64,000 nucleotides of DNA from Deltaproteobacteria bacterium (GCA_020060215.1 JAGVAP010000142.1:1-64000); one strand, 5' to 3'; positions 35,401 to 43,086 are shown, numbered from the stretch's first letter. Numbers and translations are program-made. Notes: generated by a model not told the origin, from the sequence alone.

Positions 35401-35668
35401 GGTTGGGGAGCAGTCCATCCGGCTTCTCCTTGGCAATGATCTCCTCCATGCACTTGACGTTCAGGGGCTCTACATAGGTCCTGTCCGCCCATCCCGGGTC
35501 GGTCATGATGGTGGCGGGGTTCGAGTTGACGAGGACGATCTCATAGCCCAGCTTTCGAAGGGCCTTGCAGGCCTGTGTTCCGGAATAGTCGAATTCGCAC
35601 GCCTGCCCGATGATGATGGGTCCAGATCCGATGATCATTACTTTTCGAATGTCGCTGCGCCGTGGCAT
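32468..35668 (-). CDS. carB: Carbamoyl-phosphate synthase large subunit
   Basis: 1066 residues, full length for the family. It makes carbamoyl phosphate for arginine and pyrimidines using ammonia from CarA. The N-terminal half carries MIIGSGPIIIGQACEFDYSG, GMGTGGGH-like YTMGGTGGGHVYNVEEL and VIEINPRTSRSSALASKATG; the second ATP-grasp half has VLGGGPNRIGQGIEFDYCC and ANPRASRTVPLVSKV. The C-terminal MGS allosteric domain starts near residue 935 (TVLITVTSTDRPAVLEV). Translation begins after AAGGAGATCCCT, and a sigma-70-type promoter lies 240 bases upstream. carA is not adjacent. Confidence 0.97.
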   Translation of the reverse strand: MPRRSDIRKVMIIGSGPIIIGQACEFDYSGTQACKALRKLGYEIVLVNSNPATIMTDPGWADRTYVEPLNVKCMEEIIAKEKPDGLLPNLGGQSGLNLASELARKGILEKYGVKIIGVDIHAIERGEDRIIFKETMSKLGIEMPKSKPAYSVEEAEKIASELGYPVVIRPAYTMGGTGGGHVYNVEELRTVAGRGISASLIGQILVEESVWGWEELELEVVRDAKNQMITVCFIENVDAMGVHTGDSYCTAPMLTIDPELQKRLQKYSYDIVEAIQVIGGTNIQFAHDPKTGRVVVIEINPRTSRSSALASKATGFPIALISSMLAGGLTLDEIPYWKEGTLDKYKPWGDYVVVKFARWAFEKFEGSQDRLGTQMRAVGEAMSIGKNYKEAFQKSIRSLEIGRYGLGFAKDYHKKDLNQLMELLAEPSSERQFIMYEALRKGAAVDDLYRTTYIKPWFIEQMKELVRLEEEILTCKGKELPDDLLVRAKKDGFADRYLSMLLGVPEKDLRERRIALGLAQAWEAVPVSGVENAAYYYSTYNGPDQVKAGSRRKVMVLGGGPNRIGQGIEFDYCCVHAAFAIRDEGYESIMVNCNPETVSTDFDTSDKLYFEPLTVEDVLSIYEKEKPEGVIVQFGGQTPLNIANELAKAGVKILGTSPEAIDLAEDRDRFRQVMRRLSIPQPESGMASNLEEALRIAAAIGYPLMVRPSYVLGGRAMEVIHDEQMLRHYVTVAVEVTPERPILIDKFLENAIEAEADAIADGTDAFVPAVMEHIELAGVHSGDSACVIPPVSIPHKHIETIYEYTKRIAVELHVVGLMNIQYAIANDTVYVLEANPRASRTVPLVSKVCNIPMARMATQAMLGKQLKDLDIQPRAVKHFGVKEAVFPFNMFPEVDPLLGPEMRSTGEVLGMADSFGLAYFKAQEATQLTLPSEGTVLITVTSTDRPAVLEVAKQFRDLGFNIKATRGTCEFLTSQGIPCEMVLKLQEGRPNIVDHIKNREFNLIINTPNGRLSKYDDSYIRKSAITYKVPYITTLAAAMAAAKGIKAVRAGHGNVKSLQEYHREIC

Positions 35669-35909
35669 AGGGATCTCCTTATCCTCCGAGGGGGTTGTTG
35701 TCGCGGCTCATCCTGATTTTCCGTAAGACTCTTGCTAAGTGGGGTTGGCCATGGGTTTTTTCCGATGCAAAACACCGGGGAGATTTTCCGCCCCGTCCGA
35801 GGTCGGTACTCCGCGCCGGCGGCGGGCAGCGGGCTTTCGTTTCGAGCCCTGGCCATTTTCCTAGGCTAAAGTGTTACGATCTTTTTAAGAGCAGCTTATG
35901 ACTTGGGGG

Positions 35910-35938
35910 ATATTAGGGAAGAGAGGTACACGTGTCAA
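35910..35938 (-). promoter_or_regulatory. Sigma-70-type promoter for carB, long leader
   Basis: On the minus strand, TTGACA (35938-35933) and TAATAT (35915-35910) are separated by 17 bases, a near-consensus pair. Transcription would begin near 35903, giving a carB leader of about 235 bases that contains a gggct-N8-agccc hairpin and GC-rich palindromic stretches. No known riboswitch or leader motif was recognised. The rest of the 390-base gap up to 36055 shows no gene. Confidence 0.75.
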
Positions 35939-36055
35939 GACGGTTGTTCGTGAGAAGAGGTTACCGTTCAGGGTTCCCCGTCCAGGTCGGCATTCTTAGC
36001 TTGAACCGGCGAACCCGTATGAACTGTTGAACCGTAAACCTCTAAGCCCGGTTGT

Positions 36056-36406
36056 CTACACCTTTTCATCTCCGAGTTCAGACCTCTGAAAAGGGGCGGC
36101 CTCGTCGGTCCCGTGCTCCATCTCCTGGGCTTCCTGGAAGAGACCCGAGAACTCGGCAATCGATTTCCGCACCTCCCGCATGGAATCGTTCAGGGCCCTG
36201 ATCGCCTCGATCTGGCTCTTGGTCCCCTCATAGGCCTGCCGGGTGATCACCAGATTCACCACGGTGGACCCGAATAGAAAGGCGGCAAAGATGGTAAGGG
36301 CCCATATGGCGAGAACCATACTGCTTCCGCTCCCCCCCTCGGGGGCCTGTTCTTGGCGCTGCCGACGGCGTGTTGAATCGCACTCATCCTCGCATGGACG
36401 GCTCAT
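36056..36406 (-). CDS. Small single-pass membrane protein, 116 residues
   Basis: No family recognised. The ATG at 36406 follows AAAGGAAA; a TTG at 36451 that overlaps the preceding stop by 4 bases is an alternative. A charged N-terminal segment is followed by one transmembrane helix (about 30-54, MVLAIWALTIFAAFLFGS) and then a helical, probably coiled-coil, cytoplasmic or periplasmic tail with SQIEAIRALNDSMREVRKSI. Its position after the TtcA-like gene on the same strand suggests co-transcription. Function unknown. Confidence 0.7.
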   Translation of the reverse strand: MSRPCEDECDSTRRRQRQEQAPEGGSGSSMVLAIWALTIFAAFLFGSTVVNLVITRQAYEGTKSQIEAIRALNDSMREVRKSIAEFSGLFQEAQEMEHGTDEAAPFQRSELGDEKV

Positions 36407-36447
36407 GGGCTGGTTTCCTTTCTTGGGCTCACAACCGCTGCAAACGT

Positions 36448-37200
36448 TCAATGCTCCACCGATGTCAATCCGCTCTGCGGGAGGTACTCCAGCCGCACAT
36501 TGTGAATGGCATGAAAGATGTTTCCCTTGACCTTCTTATTCGTTCTGTACAGGTCTTTCAAGAGATTCCTGACCTGTTCCCGCCTTGAAGCCCCGGCCGA
36601 TGGGCATCCCAGGTCGATTCCGGACCAGTCCATGAACCTCGCGTACCGGCTGATCATGTCCTTGTCGACGAGGTACAAAGGACGGATGATGGAGAGCCTC
36701 CCCTTGAAGAACTCCTGCACAGGAAGCATCGTGCTGACGGAGGCCCCGAAAAAGAGGTTCAGAAAGAAGGTCTCGATCAGATCGTCCTTGTGATGCCCGT
36801 ATGCAATGCGGGTGCACTCCATCTCCCTGGCCATGTCGAAAAGGGCCTTTCTCCTCAGCCTGGAGCAGACAAAGCAGGGATTCTCCCTGTTCCTCCCGTT
36901 GTGCGCCCTGGGCCCGAAATCGCTCCGAACGATGCGATAATCGAAACCCTCCTCGGAGAAGAAATCTTCCATGCTGTCGGCGGAGCCGTTCCCGAACCCC
37001 GGGTCTACGTGGACGGCGGTCATCCTGTATCGCAACCGCAGGGGGAGCTTTCCAACCCTTTCGCGAAGGAGCCAGAGGAGGGCCAGGCTGTCAACGCCGC
37101 CCGATACCGCAACGAGGACATGATCGCCCGGCTGGATCATGTCGAGGCCGTGGACCGCTTTGCCGAAGAGGCGGGTTATCCTTTTGGATACGTAGCTCAA
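36448..37200 (-). CDS. TtcA-type tRNA 2-thiocytidine biosynthesis / PP-loop protein
   Basis: About 250 residues from a TTG at 37200. An ATG at 37242 would add MAAFAPWWQ, which is antisense to a dispersed repeat and therefore doubtful. The PP-loop SGGVDSLALLWLL is followed by TAVHVDPGFGNG, and by a CFVCSRLRRKALFDMA motif (C-x2-C) and YGHHKDDLIETFFLNLFF. A third cysteine, LGCPSAG, is near the C terminus, so a [4Fe-4S]-dependent thiolase like TtcA is likely. These enzymes adenylate and thiolate tRNA cytidine 32. A TtcA paralogue with another target cannot be excluded. Confidence 0.85.
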   Translation of the reverse strand: MSYVSKRITRLFGKAVHGLDMIQPGDHVLVAVSGGVDSLALLWLLRERVGKLPLRLRYRMTAVHVDPGFGNGSADSMEDFFSEEGFDYRIVRSDFGPRAHNGRNRENPCFVCSRLRRKALFDMAREMECTRIAYGHHKDDLIETFFLNLFFGASVSTMLPVQEFFKGRLSIIRPLYLVDKDMISRYARFMDWSGIDLGCPSAGASRREQVRNLLKDLYRTNKKVKGNIFHAIHNVRLEYLPQSGLTSVEH

Positions 37201-37216
37201 TGAGCGCTCTGAATTC

Positions 37217-37249
37217 TGCCACCAAGGCGCGAAAGCCGCCAAGTATCAA
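37217..37249. repeat. Degenerate family C arm at the yggS-ttcA boundary
   Basis: The sequence gccaccaaggcgcgaaagcc, then gccaagtatcaag, is a variant of the ccaccaagacacaaagacacc arm seen at 41734. It sits at the 5' end of the TtcA-like reading frame. Confidence 0.5.
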
Positions 37250-37259
37250 GAAAGTGACT

Positions 37260-37925
37260 TTATGGCTGAGCCTTTTCTCTCTCACCGAAGATCCGTGTCC
37301 CGATCCTGATCAGGTTCGCCCCCTCTTCCAGGGCCACCCTGTAGGAGTCCGACATCCCCATGGAGAGATAGGTCATCTCCACATTGGGGACCTTCAGCCG
37401 CTTGATCTCTTCAAAGATCTCTCTGGTCTTCCGGAAATAGGGCCGGGAGGCCTCAGGGGTGCCGGAAGCGGGACCCATGGTCATGAGACCGGCGATCCCG
37501 ATACGGGCAAGACCCGCCATTTCGCTGATCAACTCAAGGCACTTCTCGGGCAGCACGCCGGACTTTCTCTCTTCCCCGCCACTGTTGACCTCCACCAGGA
37601 CGGGCATGACCTTGCCGATCTTTTCGCAGCACCGATCGATCTCTGCGGCCAGCTTCATGGAATCCACCGTCTCGATCATGTCGAAGATCCGAACCGCCTT
37701 CCTGGCCTTGTTGGTCTGCAGGTGCCCGATCATGTGCCACTTGGCCCTGTTTCCGATGACCTCTACCGCCCTTTCCGCTTCCTGGACGTAGTTCTCACCG
37801 ACGATCTCGAGCCCTCCTTCGATCGCCTCCAGGATCTCGTCGGGAGCGCGTGTCTTCGCGGCCCCTACCAGCTTCACTCCCGGCGGCAGTTCCCTCAAGA
37901 TCTCCTGGACCCGCTCCCTGATCAT
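37260..37925 (-). CDS. yggS: YggS/PLPBP-family PLP-binding protein
   Basis: 221 residues from the ATG at 37925 with GAGGAG upstream; the longer in-frame extension has no homology. PLP lysine is in KLVGAAKTRAPDEI. Further motifs are IVGENYVQEAE, KWHMIGHLQTNKARKAV and MTYLSMGMSDSYRVALEEGA ending IRIGTRIFG, all typical of the family. It maintains PLP and amino-acid homeostasis and is a single-domain alanine racemase-like fold with no known turnover reaction. It is followed 60 bases later by the ttcA-like gene. Confidence 0.93.
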   Translation of the reverse strand: MIRERVQEILRELPPGVKLVGAAKTRAPDEILEAIEGGLEIVGENYVQEAERAVEVIGNRAKWHMIGHLQTNKARKAVRIFDMIETVDSMKLAAEIDRCCEKIGKVMPVLVEVNSGGEERKSGVLPEKCLELISEMAGLARIGIAGLMTMGPASGTPEASRPYFRKTREIFEEIKRLKVPNVEMTYLSMGMSDSYRVALEEGANLIRIGTRIFGEREKAQP

Positions 37926-37979
37926 GACGGACGCTCCTCGAGCAGTAGATACTCCAAAGGAAAAGAGGTGTAAAGCGGC

Positions 37980-38013
37980 AAAAAAGGCCATCACCCTTCA
38001 GCGGGTGATGGCC
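37980..38013 (-). terminator. Rho-independent terminator of the HesB-like gene
   Basis: A perfect 11-base-pair stem (ggccatcaccc / gggtgatggcc), loop of 6, followed on the minus strand by TTTTTT. It lies 20 bases downstream of the HesB-like stop at 38034. Confidence 0.93.
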
Positions 38014-38033
38014 TCATCCGGTTGGCAAGGAGG

Positions 38034-38351
38034 TCAGCAGCTGCAGGAGTTACTGCCGCATCCCCCGGAGCGCTTCAGATTGGATTTGATGGAAAAGCCC
38101 GAACCGTAGGCCGAGTCCACAAAATCGACGCTGATCGGCTTGACCTGATCAAAAAGATCTTTGTTGATCATGAAGGTGATGCCGTTGTTCTTATGGATCT
38201 CATCGTTGTCTTTTGGCTCATCCAGAGCCATCCCCAGGGAGGGCCCGCTTCAGCCACCCTGAGAGAGGAAGATCCTGATGTTTTTGTCTTCCTGCTTGCC
38301 TTTGAAGAATTCCTGAATCTTCTCGTCCGCCTTTACGGTTACCTCAAACAT
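38034..38351 (-). CDS. HesB/IscA-family protein with in-frame TGA, candidate selenoprotein
   Basis: Reading from ATG at 38351 (AAGGAGG five bases before it) gives MFEVTVKADEKIQEFFKGK, then IRIFLSQGG, an in-frame TGA (38252-38250, codon 34), then SGPSLGMALDEPKDNDE and a C-terminal GGCGSNSCSC. Total 105 residues with TGA read through. In relatives of this family the position is cysteine (GG-C-G/SGP), so selenocysteine (U) is the natural reading. A hairpin that could serve as a SECIS starts 3 bases after the TGA. A strong terminator follows the gene. Conventional annotation would give only the downstream fragment from 38231. The IscA-like role is Fe-S cluster or metal handling; the exact function is unknown. 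Confidence 0.82.
38225..38246 (-). promoter_or_regulatory. Candidate SECIS hairpin after the in-frame TGA
   Basis: On the minus strand, GGGCC pairs with GGCTC (one G-U), then a C/T mismatch, then TCC pairs with GGA around the loop CTGG. The loop with two G bases lies 13-16 bases after the TGA, slightly closer than the usual 16-37 bases of bacterial SECIS elements. Weak evidence alone; supportive with the conserved cysteine position. Confidence 0.45.
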
Positions 38352-38474
38352 GCATGCCTCCTTGCCGGATCCATCAGGACCCATTTTCATGGAAAAGAAT
38401 GTTTAAGAATGTATTTATAAAATCCCCTTTGTCAATGCCTTATTCGAACGCCGGCCTTCGGCACCAACCAAGTT

Positions 38475-38563
38475 CCGCCACTGAGACACGAAGACACCAA
38501 GTGTAAAGAGAGAAGTCGAGAAGATAAGAAGTTGAGAAGTTGTGTCTTGGTGCCTTCGTGGCT
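38475..38563. repeat. Family C inverted-repeat element upstream of the HesB-like gene
   Basis: Left arm cgccactgagacacgaagac (38475-38499), right arm gtgtcttggtgccttcgtgg (38542-38563), inverted. The interior, aagtgtaaagagagaag, is nearly identical for about 45 bases to the interior of the element at 41734. Confidence 0.75.
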
Positions 38564-38596
38564 GATCTTCTTCGCAGATTGTAGAGAAGTTTCAAC

Positions 38597-39214
38597 CTAA
38601 GGACCTGACCGCTGCTTCAGCCAGATCAGGACCTTCTCGAACTCCTCCCTGAGCTCGCTCATGGCCCTGCCCCGGTGGCTCACCTCGTTCTTCTCTCCGG
38701 AGGACATCTGGGCGAAGGTCTTCTGGAGCGGCGGATAGTAGAAAAGGGGATCGTAGCCGAACCCGTTCTCGCCCTTGGGGCTCTGTGCGATCTCCCCATC
38801 GCATCGGCCTTCATAGATGAGGGCGGGGCCGTGCGGAACGGCGATGGCGATGACGCACATGAACGCGGCCCTCCTGTCCGTGGTTCCCTCCATGGCCTTC
38901 AGGAGCTTCCGGTTGTTCGCCTCGTCGGTTGCCCCTTCTCCCGCGTACCGCGCCGAACGCACTCCGGGCTCCCCTCCAAGGGCCTCGACCATGATCCCCG
39001 AGTCGTCGGCGAGGGCGGCAAACCCCAGTACCTTGGCCGTGTGGTAGGCCTTCTTGTACGCGTTGTCCTCGAAGGTGTCCCCGTCCTCGACGGGTTCGGG
39101 AATGGGTCCGAAATCGTCCAAGGTCTTGAGTTCCACATCGAATCCCGAAAGGAGGCTCCTGAACTCGCGAACCTTGCCCCTGTTCCGTGTCGCCAGCACC
39201 AGGATCCTCTTCAT
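38597..39214 (-). CDS. rdgB: XTP/dITP diphosphatase (RdgB/HAM1)
   Basis: 205 residues from the ATG at 39214, which overlaps the stop of the preceding mutase gene by 4 bases (ATGA). Motifs: ILVLATRNRGKVREF, FEDNAYKKAYHTAKVLG, ADDSGIMVEALGGEPGVRSA, GENGFGYDPLFYYP and EVSHRGRA. It removes inosine and xanthosine triphosphates from the nucleotide pool. An ATG 9 bases further upstream is also possible. Confidence 0.95.
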   Translation of the reverse strand: MKRILVLATRNRGKVREFRSLLSGFDVELKTLDDFGPIPEPVEDGDTFEDNAYKKAYHTAKVLGFAALADDSGIMVEALGGEPGVRSARYAGEGATDEANNRKLLKAMEGTTDRRAAFMCVIAIAVPHGPALIYEGRCDGEIAQSPKGENGFGYDPLFYYPPLQKTFAQMSSGEKNEVSHRGRAMSELREEFEKVLIWLKQRSGP

Positions 39215-40560
39215 CTTCTCCATTCCTCGACCTTTTCCATGAACACCCGCCTGATCGCCTCCAGCTTTTCCTCGTCTTCCGCTTCGAAGCGAAGGACCAG
39301 CACAGGCTGGGTATTGGATGCCCTCACGAGTCCCCACCCGCCGTCCATGAGCACCCTTGCCCCATCGATATCGACCACCTCGTACTCCTTCTTGAACGCG
39401 GAGACGAGTTCGGCCACCACCTTGAACTTCAACTCGTCCGGACAATCGAGTCGGATCTCGGGGGTGTTGACCATCCCGGGGACATCCGCCATCAGCTCCT
39501 GCACGGTCCGCTTGGTGGTCATCAGGATCTCCAGCAGCCGCGCCCCTGCGTAGATCGCATCGTCGAAGCCGTAATAACGATCCGCAAAAAAGAGGTGCCC
39601 GCTCATCTCACCCGCAAAGAGGGCCCCTTCTTCTTTCATCTTCCCTTTGATCAGGGAGTGGCCTGCCTTCCACATGATCGGCGTGCCCCCGTTCTTCCGC
39701 ACGTCGTCGTAGAAGACCTGGGAGCACTTCACTTCGCCGATGATCTTGGCCCCCGGGTGCTCCTTCAGGATCTGGCGCGAGAAGAGGACCATCAGCTGGT
39801 CCCCCCAGATGATCCGGCCGTCGCCGTCGACCACGCCGATCCGGTCCGCGTCCCCGTCGAACGAAATGCCCAGGGCAGGGGAGGATCGGGAGACCTCCCG
39901 GATGAGGGGGGCCAGGAACTCGGGGATGGTTGGATCGGGATGATGGTTTGGGAAGCGGCCGTCCGGTTCGCAGAAGAGCCTCACGATTCGGGCGCCCATT
40001 CGTTCGTAGAGCTCTGGGGCTGCCACTCCCGCCACCCCGTTTCCCGCGTCCACGATGACCCGCGTCTCCATCTTCCCGGGCCTGAGTCCGGAGAGCAGGT
40101 CACTGATATAGGCTTCTTTGAGATCGCGCGACTCAAAGCCTCCAGACCCCTTCCGGAAGACTCCCTTGACTGCGATCTCACGGATGTTCCGGATCTCCTC
40201 CCCGAATACTGTACCCTTTCCGAGGCAGACCTTAAAGCCGTTATAATCCGAAGGATTATGGCTGCCGGTGATCTGGATCCCCCCACCCAGATCGAGGTGG
40301 AAAAGGGAGAAATAGAGAAGAGGCGTGGGCACGAGGCCGATGTCGACGACCGTGGTCCCGGTCTCCACGAGCCCCTTGCCGAGCGCCTTGCTCAGCTCCG
40401 GCGAGCTGAGCCTGCAGTCGCGGCCGAGGGAGACGCGATCGACCCCCCGGTCGCGGTAAAAGGTTCCCAGCGCGAGCCCGATCCGGTAGGCGACCTCCGG
40501 GTTCAGCTCATCGGGGACCTTCCCCCGGATGTCATATTCCCGAAAGATGGTCTCTTTCAT
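39211..40560 (-). CDS. Phosphomannomutase/phosphoglucomutase (AlgC type)
   Basis: 449 residues from the ATG at 40560 (MKETIFREYDIRGKVPDE). The phosphoserine loop GGIQITGSHNPSDYNGFK, the metal-binding loop FDGDADRIGVVDGDG, the sugar-binding GEMSGHLFFADRYYGFDDAI and the phosphate-binding VRASNTQPVLVLRFEA are all present. It converts mannose-6-P or glucose-6-P to the 1-phosphate. Next to the guanylyltransferase gene it probably provides mannose-1-P for GDP-mannose and surface polysaccharide. Confidence 0.95.
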   Translation of the reverse strand: MKETIFREYDIRGKVPDELNPEVAYRIGLALGTFYRDRGVDRVSLGRDCRLSSPELSKALGKGLVETGTTVVDIGLVPTPLLYFSLFHLDLGGGIQITGSHNPSDYNGFKVCLGKGTVFGEEIRNIREIAVKGVFRKGSGGFESRDLKEAYISDLLSGLRPGKMETRVIVDAGNGVAGVAAPELYERMGARIVRLFCEPDGRFPNHHPDPTIPEFLAPLIREVSRSSPALGISFDGDADRIGVVDGDGRIIWGDQLMVLFSRQILKEHPGAKIIGEVKCSQVFYDDVRKNGGTPIMWKAGHSLIKGKMKEEGALFAGEMSGHLFFADRYYGFDDAIYAGARLLEILMTTKRTVQELMADVPGMVNTPEIRLDCPDELKFKVVAELVSAFKKEYEVVDIDGARVLMDGGWGLVRASNTQPVLVLRFEAEDEEKLEAIRRVFMEKVEEWRR

Positions 40561-40633
40561 GGATTCTCCATGATCCTCTCTGTCTCCCATTTACAAAGGG
40601 GAGGACCTGCGCTGGTTGCCCCTGACCCGGAAA

Positions 40634-41710
40634 TCAGAGCAGCTCTTCCTTTTTCCTCTTTTTCAACTCCTCGATGATCCGCCTGATATCCTGGGATCTG
40701 CTCATCTCGGTCACCAGCAGCGCATCGGGGGTATCCACGACCAGGCAGTTTTTCAGGCCGATGCAGGCGACGAGCCTGCCTCCCCTCGAAGATACGTAGG
40801 TTTCCTTGCAGTCGAGTAGCAGAGGCTCCCCTTCGGCGAGATTCCCGTCCTGGTCATGGTCCCCTTTTCTCAGCTCATACAGGGACGCCCAGGACCCCAC
40901 ATCGCTCCAGCCGCATTCGCAGGGAAGGACCAGGATGGGGCGTTCGGTCCTCTCCATGATCCCGTAGTCGAAGGAGACGGATTCCAGGCGCGGGTACGTG
41001 TCCGCGATCTCCCTCTCGAAATCGGCCGTACCGACCGCCCCCTTCAGCCGCATGAGCCCGGTGTAGAGATCCGGCAGATGGTCCTTCATCTCGCTCAGGA
41101 TGGTCCGGGGCGTGGCCACAAAGATGCCCGCATTCCAGTAATAGTCACCCCTTGCAAGATACTGTTTCGCTTTTTCGAGATCGGGCTTTTCCACGAATGC
41201 GGAGACCCTGTAGGCGTGCTCGGACCCGGCCTCGACCCTTTCTTCACCCCTCCTGATGTACCCGTACCCTGTCTCGGGTCTGGTGGGCATAATGCCCAGT
41301 GTGACGATTGCACCGGAAGCGGCCAGGGAGGCGGCCCTCGTCAGCGATTCCAGGAAAGCGGACCGGTCTGCGATGAAATGATCGGCCGGCAGGAAGGCGA
41401 GGGGGCCTGAGGCGCCCTGCCGGTCGGCCACGAGTGCGCCGAGGCCGATGCATGCCGCCGTGTTCCTCCCCACCGGCTCTGCAATGATATGGAGATTTCT
41501 CCCGACAAACAGCCTCGCGGTCTCCTCGCGGTGGTCGCCGGCGATGACGAGGATCAGTTCGTCGTCGCGCGCGAGGGATGCCAGTCGGTCGCACGTCTCG
41601 ACCACCATGGGTCCCCGACCGGTGATGTCCAGGAACTGCTTGGGCATCCGCCGCACACTGGCCGGCCAGAAACGGGTGCCGGAACCTCCCGCCATGATCA
41701 CGCAGAACAT
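40634..41710 (-). CDS. manC: Mannose-1-phosphate guanylyltransferase
   Basis: 358 residues from the ATG at 41710, preceded by GGGAG. The nucleotidyltransferase signature FCVIMAGGSGTRFWPASV starts the protein; then MPKQFLDI, EPVGRNTAACIGLGAL, FLPADHFIADRSAF, TRPETGYGYIRRG and FVEKPDLEKAKQYL. It makes GDP-mannose from mannose-1-P and GTP. It lacks the C-terminal isomerase domain found in bifunctional forms (about 480 residues), so it is monofunctional. The mutase gene lies 73 bases downstream on the same strand. Confidence 0.95.
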   Translation of the reverse strand: MFCVIMAGGSGTRFWPASVRRMPKQFLDITGRGPMVVETCDRLASLARDDELILVIAGDHREETARLFVGRNLHIIAEPVGRNTAACIGLGALVADRQGASGPLAFLPADHFIADRSAFLESLTRAASLAASGAIVTLGIMPTRPETGYGYIRRGEERVEAGSEHAYRVSAFVEKPDLEKAKQYLARGDYYWNAGIFVATPRTILSEMKDHLPDLYTGLMRLKGAVGTADFEREIADTYPRLESVSFDYGIMERTERPILVLPCECGWSDVGSWASLYELRKGDHDQDGNLAEGEPLLLDCKETYVSSRGGRLVACIGLKNCLVVDTPDALLVTEMSRSQDIRRIIEELKKRKKEELL

Positions 41711-41733
41711 GGTTAACTCCCGAGAACCAAATC

Positions 41734-41877
41734 CCGCCACCAAGACACAAAGACACCAAGTGTAAAGAGAGAAGTTGAGAAGATAAGAAGTTGAGAAGTT
41801 GAGAAAGGATCTTCTGATCTTCTGATCCTCTTAACGTCTAAACTTCTCATCTTCGTGCCTTCGTGTCTTCGTGGCAG
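41734..41877. repeat. Complete family C inverted-repeat element between argJ and manC
   Basis: Left arm cgccaccaagacacaaagac (41735-41760), right arm gccttcgtgtcttcgtggca (41857-41876), inverted, with an interior of gaagttgagaag tandem units and their inverse (aacttctcatcttc). It provides the most complete reference copy of the family in this window. Confidence 0.8.
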
Positions 41878-41889
41878 ATCTTTTTCAAA

Positions 41890-43086
41890 CTAGGTTCGAT
41901 AATTGGCGTTGATGGATACATACTCGTGCGTGAGATCACAGGTGAGGAGGAAATCCTCGTAACTTCCCTGGCCCAGGTCGATGACGAGAGAGAACTCCTT
42001 CCCTTTCATCCTCTCCTGTGCGAGCCCCTCCGCCTCGGCTCCGACCGCCAGCCCCTTTTCCACGATCTTCACGTCGTCGACCAGGATGGATACCTTCTCT
42101 TCCTCCATCCGAACCCCTGCGCGACCGAGCGCTGCCATCACCCTTCCCCAGTTCGCGTCCGCGCCATAGAATGCGGTCTTCACGAGGCTCGAGTTGCCGA
42201 CCGTCCTTGCGGCCTTCTCGGCATCCTCCGGGGTGGCCGCACCCTTGACCACGATCCGGACGACCTTGGTCGCCCCTTCGCCGTCTCCGACGATCATCGC
42301 CGAGAGCTCCCCCATGACCGACCGGAGTCCTCCCTCGAAGAGATCGAATTCGGCACTGCTCAGGTCCTTGTTTCCGGCTGTGCCATTGGCCAGGACCAGA
42401 ACCGTGTCGTTCGTGCTTGTGTCACCGTCCACGCTGATGCGGTTGAAGGTGGTGGAGACCGCAGAGGAGAGCGCTTTTCTCAACCGGGCGGCATCGATCC
42501 GGATGTCCGTGAGGACGAAGCAGAGCATGGTCGCCATTCCCGGCATGATCATGCCGGCCCCCTTGGCCATCCCAACCACCTTGAAAGGTTTACCCCCTGC
42601 CATCCCATGAAACAGAGCCCTCTTCGGGAAAGAGTCGGTCGTCATCATGGCCTCTCCGACACGGGGGATGCCTTCCGTGCTGAGGCTCCCGGCCAGTACG
42701 GGTATGGCATTCTCGATGGCATCCATGTTCAGGCGCGCCCCGATAACGCCGGTGGATGCCACGAGGACCTCCTGCGGGGAGATCTTCAGTTCGGCAGCCG
42801 TCCGCTCTGCGCTGCGGCGCGCATCGCCGAGCCCCGCGCTGCCTGTACACGCATTCGCACCCCCTGAGTTGACGAGGACGGCCCTTGCCTTGTTCCCCCG
42901 AAGGTGCTCGATGCTGAGGAGCACAGGGGCGGCCCTCACCTTCCCGGTGGTGAAGACACCCGCTGCAACAGTATCGGTTTCAGAGAAGATGAGCCCGAGA
43001 TCGAGCCCCCCCTTCTTCTTCAGACCGGCGGCCACCGCAGCGCCCTTGAAACCCTGCACGAAGCAATCACGATCATCCATACGCAT
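41890..43086 (-). CDS. argJ: Bifunctional ornithine acetyltransferase/N-acetylglutamate synthase
   Basis: 398 residues. Family motifs: KKGGLDLGLIFSETDTVAAG, ARAVLVNSGGANACTG, VLVASTGVIGARLNMDAI, then GMAKGAGMIMPGMATMLCFV with the autoprocessing threonine in MATML, and TAFYGADANWGRVMAALGRAG near the C terminus. It moves the acetyl group from acetylornithine to glutamate in arginine synthesis and is self-cleaved into two chains. A second ATG six bases downstream of 43086 fits GAGGTGG better. It lies between manC and secA on the same strand. Confidence 0.95.
   Translation of the reverse strand: MRMDDRDCFVQGFKGAAVAAGLKKKGGLDLGLIFSETDTVAAGVFTTGKVRAAPVLLSIEHLRGNKARAVLVNSGGANACTGSAGLGDARRSAERTAAELKISPQEVLVASTGVIGARLNMDAIENAIPVLAGSLSTEGIPRVGEAMMTTDSFPKRALFHGMAGGKPFKVVGMAKGAGMIMPGMATMLCFVLTDIRIDAARLRKALSSAVSTTFNRISVDGDTSTNDTVLVLANGTAGNKDLSSAEFDLFEGGLRSVMGELSAMIVGDGEGATKVVRIVVKGAATPEDAEKAARTVGNSSLVKTAFYGADANWGRVMAALGRAGVRMEEEKVSILVDDVKIVEKGLAVGAEAEGLAQERMKGKEFSLVIDLGQGSYEDFLLTCDLTHEYVSINANYRT

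Noticed and set aside
32483..35716. A 1077-codon open frame antisense to carB
   Set aside because: Antisense to a full-length carB; composition is an artefact of codon bias.
35638..35856. A short minus-strand frame overlapping the carB start, considered as a leader peptide
   Set aside because: The ribosome site is poor and it overlaps carB out of frame; no regulatory codon run (Arg or pyrimidine-related) was seen.
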